From positions 1 to 5,644 of the forward strand of contig JAFKKW010000145.1 in the NCBI GenBank assembly GCA_017304275.1: a stretch of 5,644 nt of DNA, written 5' to 3'. The DNA is from Hyphomicrobiales bacterium (GTDB lineage: Bacteria; Pseudomonadota; Alphaproteobacteria; Rhizobiales; Hyphomicrobiaceae). The notes under the pieces were generated by a model. The model was not told where the DNA came from. It did no database searches and was given only the letters and a program-made list of their open reading frames with translations. The position numbers and the translations under genes are program-made. The stretch's first letter is position 1, and every line of letters begins with the position of its first letter. Positions 4,971-5,644 of the stretch are shown piece by piece.

Positions 4971-5644
4971 TCATTGGCCCGGCTTCGAACCCGGGTCATG
5001 CGCGGGTAATGTCACTTTCGTGTACTTCGCGCACGTCTCGAAGATGATCATCCCGGCCGCCGCTTCCTTCCGCAACCTGACGTTGATCGTAGAAAGCGCC
5101 CGTCCGAACACGCGTGCGAGCGCGCGCTGAGACGCCCTGAGCACGTCGTCCTTTTCGAGATACAGGTCCGGGAAGTCGCCGCATCCATGTTTCCGGACAT
5201 GGAGTACGAGGGCTCTCACGCTCTTGAAGCGCGGCATGGCGCGTGTTGTGCCTCCTGACGGCGGCTTACGAGCTTCGGCCTGATCGGCGCTGGCGCATTG
5301 CTGCGAGGGCCTGGGAGCAGGACAGGGCTCGGCGACTGCCGGTAGGTCCTGCCGCTGCGCTGACACGGAGGCGCGCGGGTCGGTCATGGCTTCCCGGCGG
5401 CGGGCAGCTCCGAGAGCAAGGACCGGCAACAGACCGCTCGTGATCTCCATCATGAGAATGGCGGCGCAGAGCCAGACGTTCCCGAGGCTCATGCCGTCGC
5501 GCCAGGGAACGACGACGAGGGCTATGGTGAGGCAGTCGAACGCCACGACGTTGAGCCACACTGCACAGGCAACGACACTGCCGCCCGCAGTCGAGCGGCC
5601 GTTCACCACCAACATCACGAGACCGGATTTGGCGGACGCGCAGA
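4971..5644 (-). CDS. Membrane-anchored winged-helix-like protein, 5' end probably outside window
   Basis: The family is not recognised. The frame ends at 4971-4973 and stays open to the right edge. Starts inside the window (GTG 5618, ATG 5615) lack a Shine-Dalgarno, so the gene probably begins beyond 5644. Numbered from the GTG (215 aa), residues about 13-38 and 44-71 are hydrophobic and likely cross the membrane. Residues 72-127 are a Pro/Ala/Gln-rich linker. Residues about 160-205 resemble a winged helix-turn-helix: SQRALARVFGRALSTINVRL as helix-turn-helix, then AAAGMIIFET and YTKVTLP as wing strands. The layout suggests a membrane-tethered transcription factor or a DNA anchor; this is inference from architecture. 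It is convergent with the transglutaminase-like genes. The last residues (DPGSKPGQ) are encoded by an inverted repeat with a TTCGAA centre (4979-4995), which resembles a tRNA T-arm only superficially. Confidence 0.62.
   Translation of the reverse strand, partial: CASAKSGLVMLVVNGRSTAGGSVVACAVWLNVVAFDCLTIALVVVPWRDGMSLGNVWLCAAILMMEITSGLLPVLALGAARRREAMTDPRASVSAQRQDLPAVAEPCPAPRPSQQCASADQAEARKPPSGGTTRAMPRFKSVRALVLHVRKHGCGDFPDLYLEKDDVLRASQRALARVFGRALSTINVRLRKEAAAGMIIFETCAKYTKVTLPAHDPGSKPGQ

Noticed and set aside
4979..5000. tRNA T-arm-like sequence with TTCGAA centre and CCCGG/CCGGG arms
   Set aside because: The loop would have 8 bases instead of 7, no anticodon or acceptor arms are found around it, and the bases encode the C-terminus of the minus-strand protein.
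1..5644. Enrichment of GANTC (CcrM) sites linked to the GcrA-like gene
   Set aside because: I found about 13 scattered sites, which is not more than chance expectation, and no cluster lies before any gene.

Overview
The window looks like an accessory stretch of an alphaproteobacterial genome, most likely order Hyphomicrobiales (Methylobacterium-like or a relative). Three things point there: a GcrA-type C-terminal domain, a PqqA-like peptide, and a tandem pair of rhizobial-style transglutaminase-like proteins. The genus is an inference from recalled family resemblance, not from a search.

Layout. Positions 1-94 hold what may be the 3' end of an upstream + strand gene. A run of small + strand genes follows: an unknown 98-aa protein (104-400), a small exported protein (879-1142), an unknown 73-aa protein (1247-1468), a short protein carrying only the C-terminal domain of the cell-cycle regulator GcrA (1554-1805), and an unknown helical protein of about 61 aa (1874-2059). 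On the opposite strand at 554-643 lies a 29-residue orphan PqqA-like peptide with the Glu-x-x-x-Tyr pair that becomes the PQQ cofactor. No other pqq gene is visible.

The core of the window is two consecutive transglutaminase-like genes (2230-3120 and 3215-4027), 94 bp apart and co-oriented. The first keeps a complete Cys-His-Asp triad. The second keeps Cys and Asp but has Ala where the His should be. They may act as a pair, one catalytic and one not, in cytoplasmic peptide or protein processing; that pairing is an inference.

Downstream is a 943-bp gene-free convergent interval (4028-4970). It carries repeated copies of a 13-bp near-palindrome, CGTTCG-T-CGAACG, many isolated half sites, a 12-pair hairpin (4513-4549) and a second hairpin (4945-4967). 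The window ends in a minus-strand gene (4971 to the right edge, probably 5'-truncated by the window). It encodes two hydrophobic segments, a Pro/Ala-rich linker and a C-terminal winged-helix-like DNA-binding region.

No rRNA, tRNA, CRISPR array, transposase or integrase was recognised.
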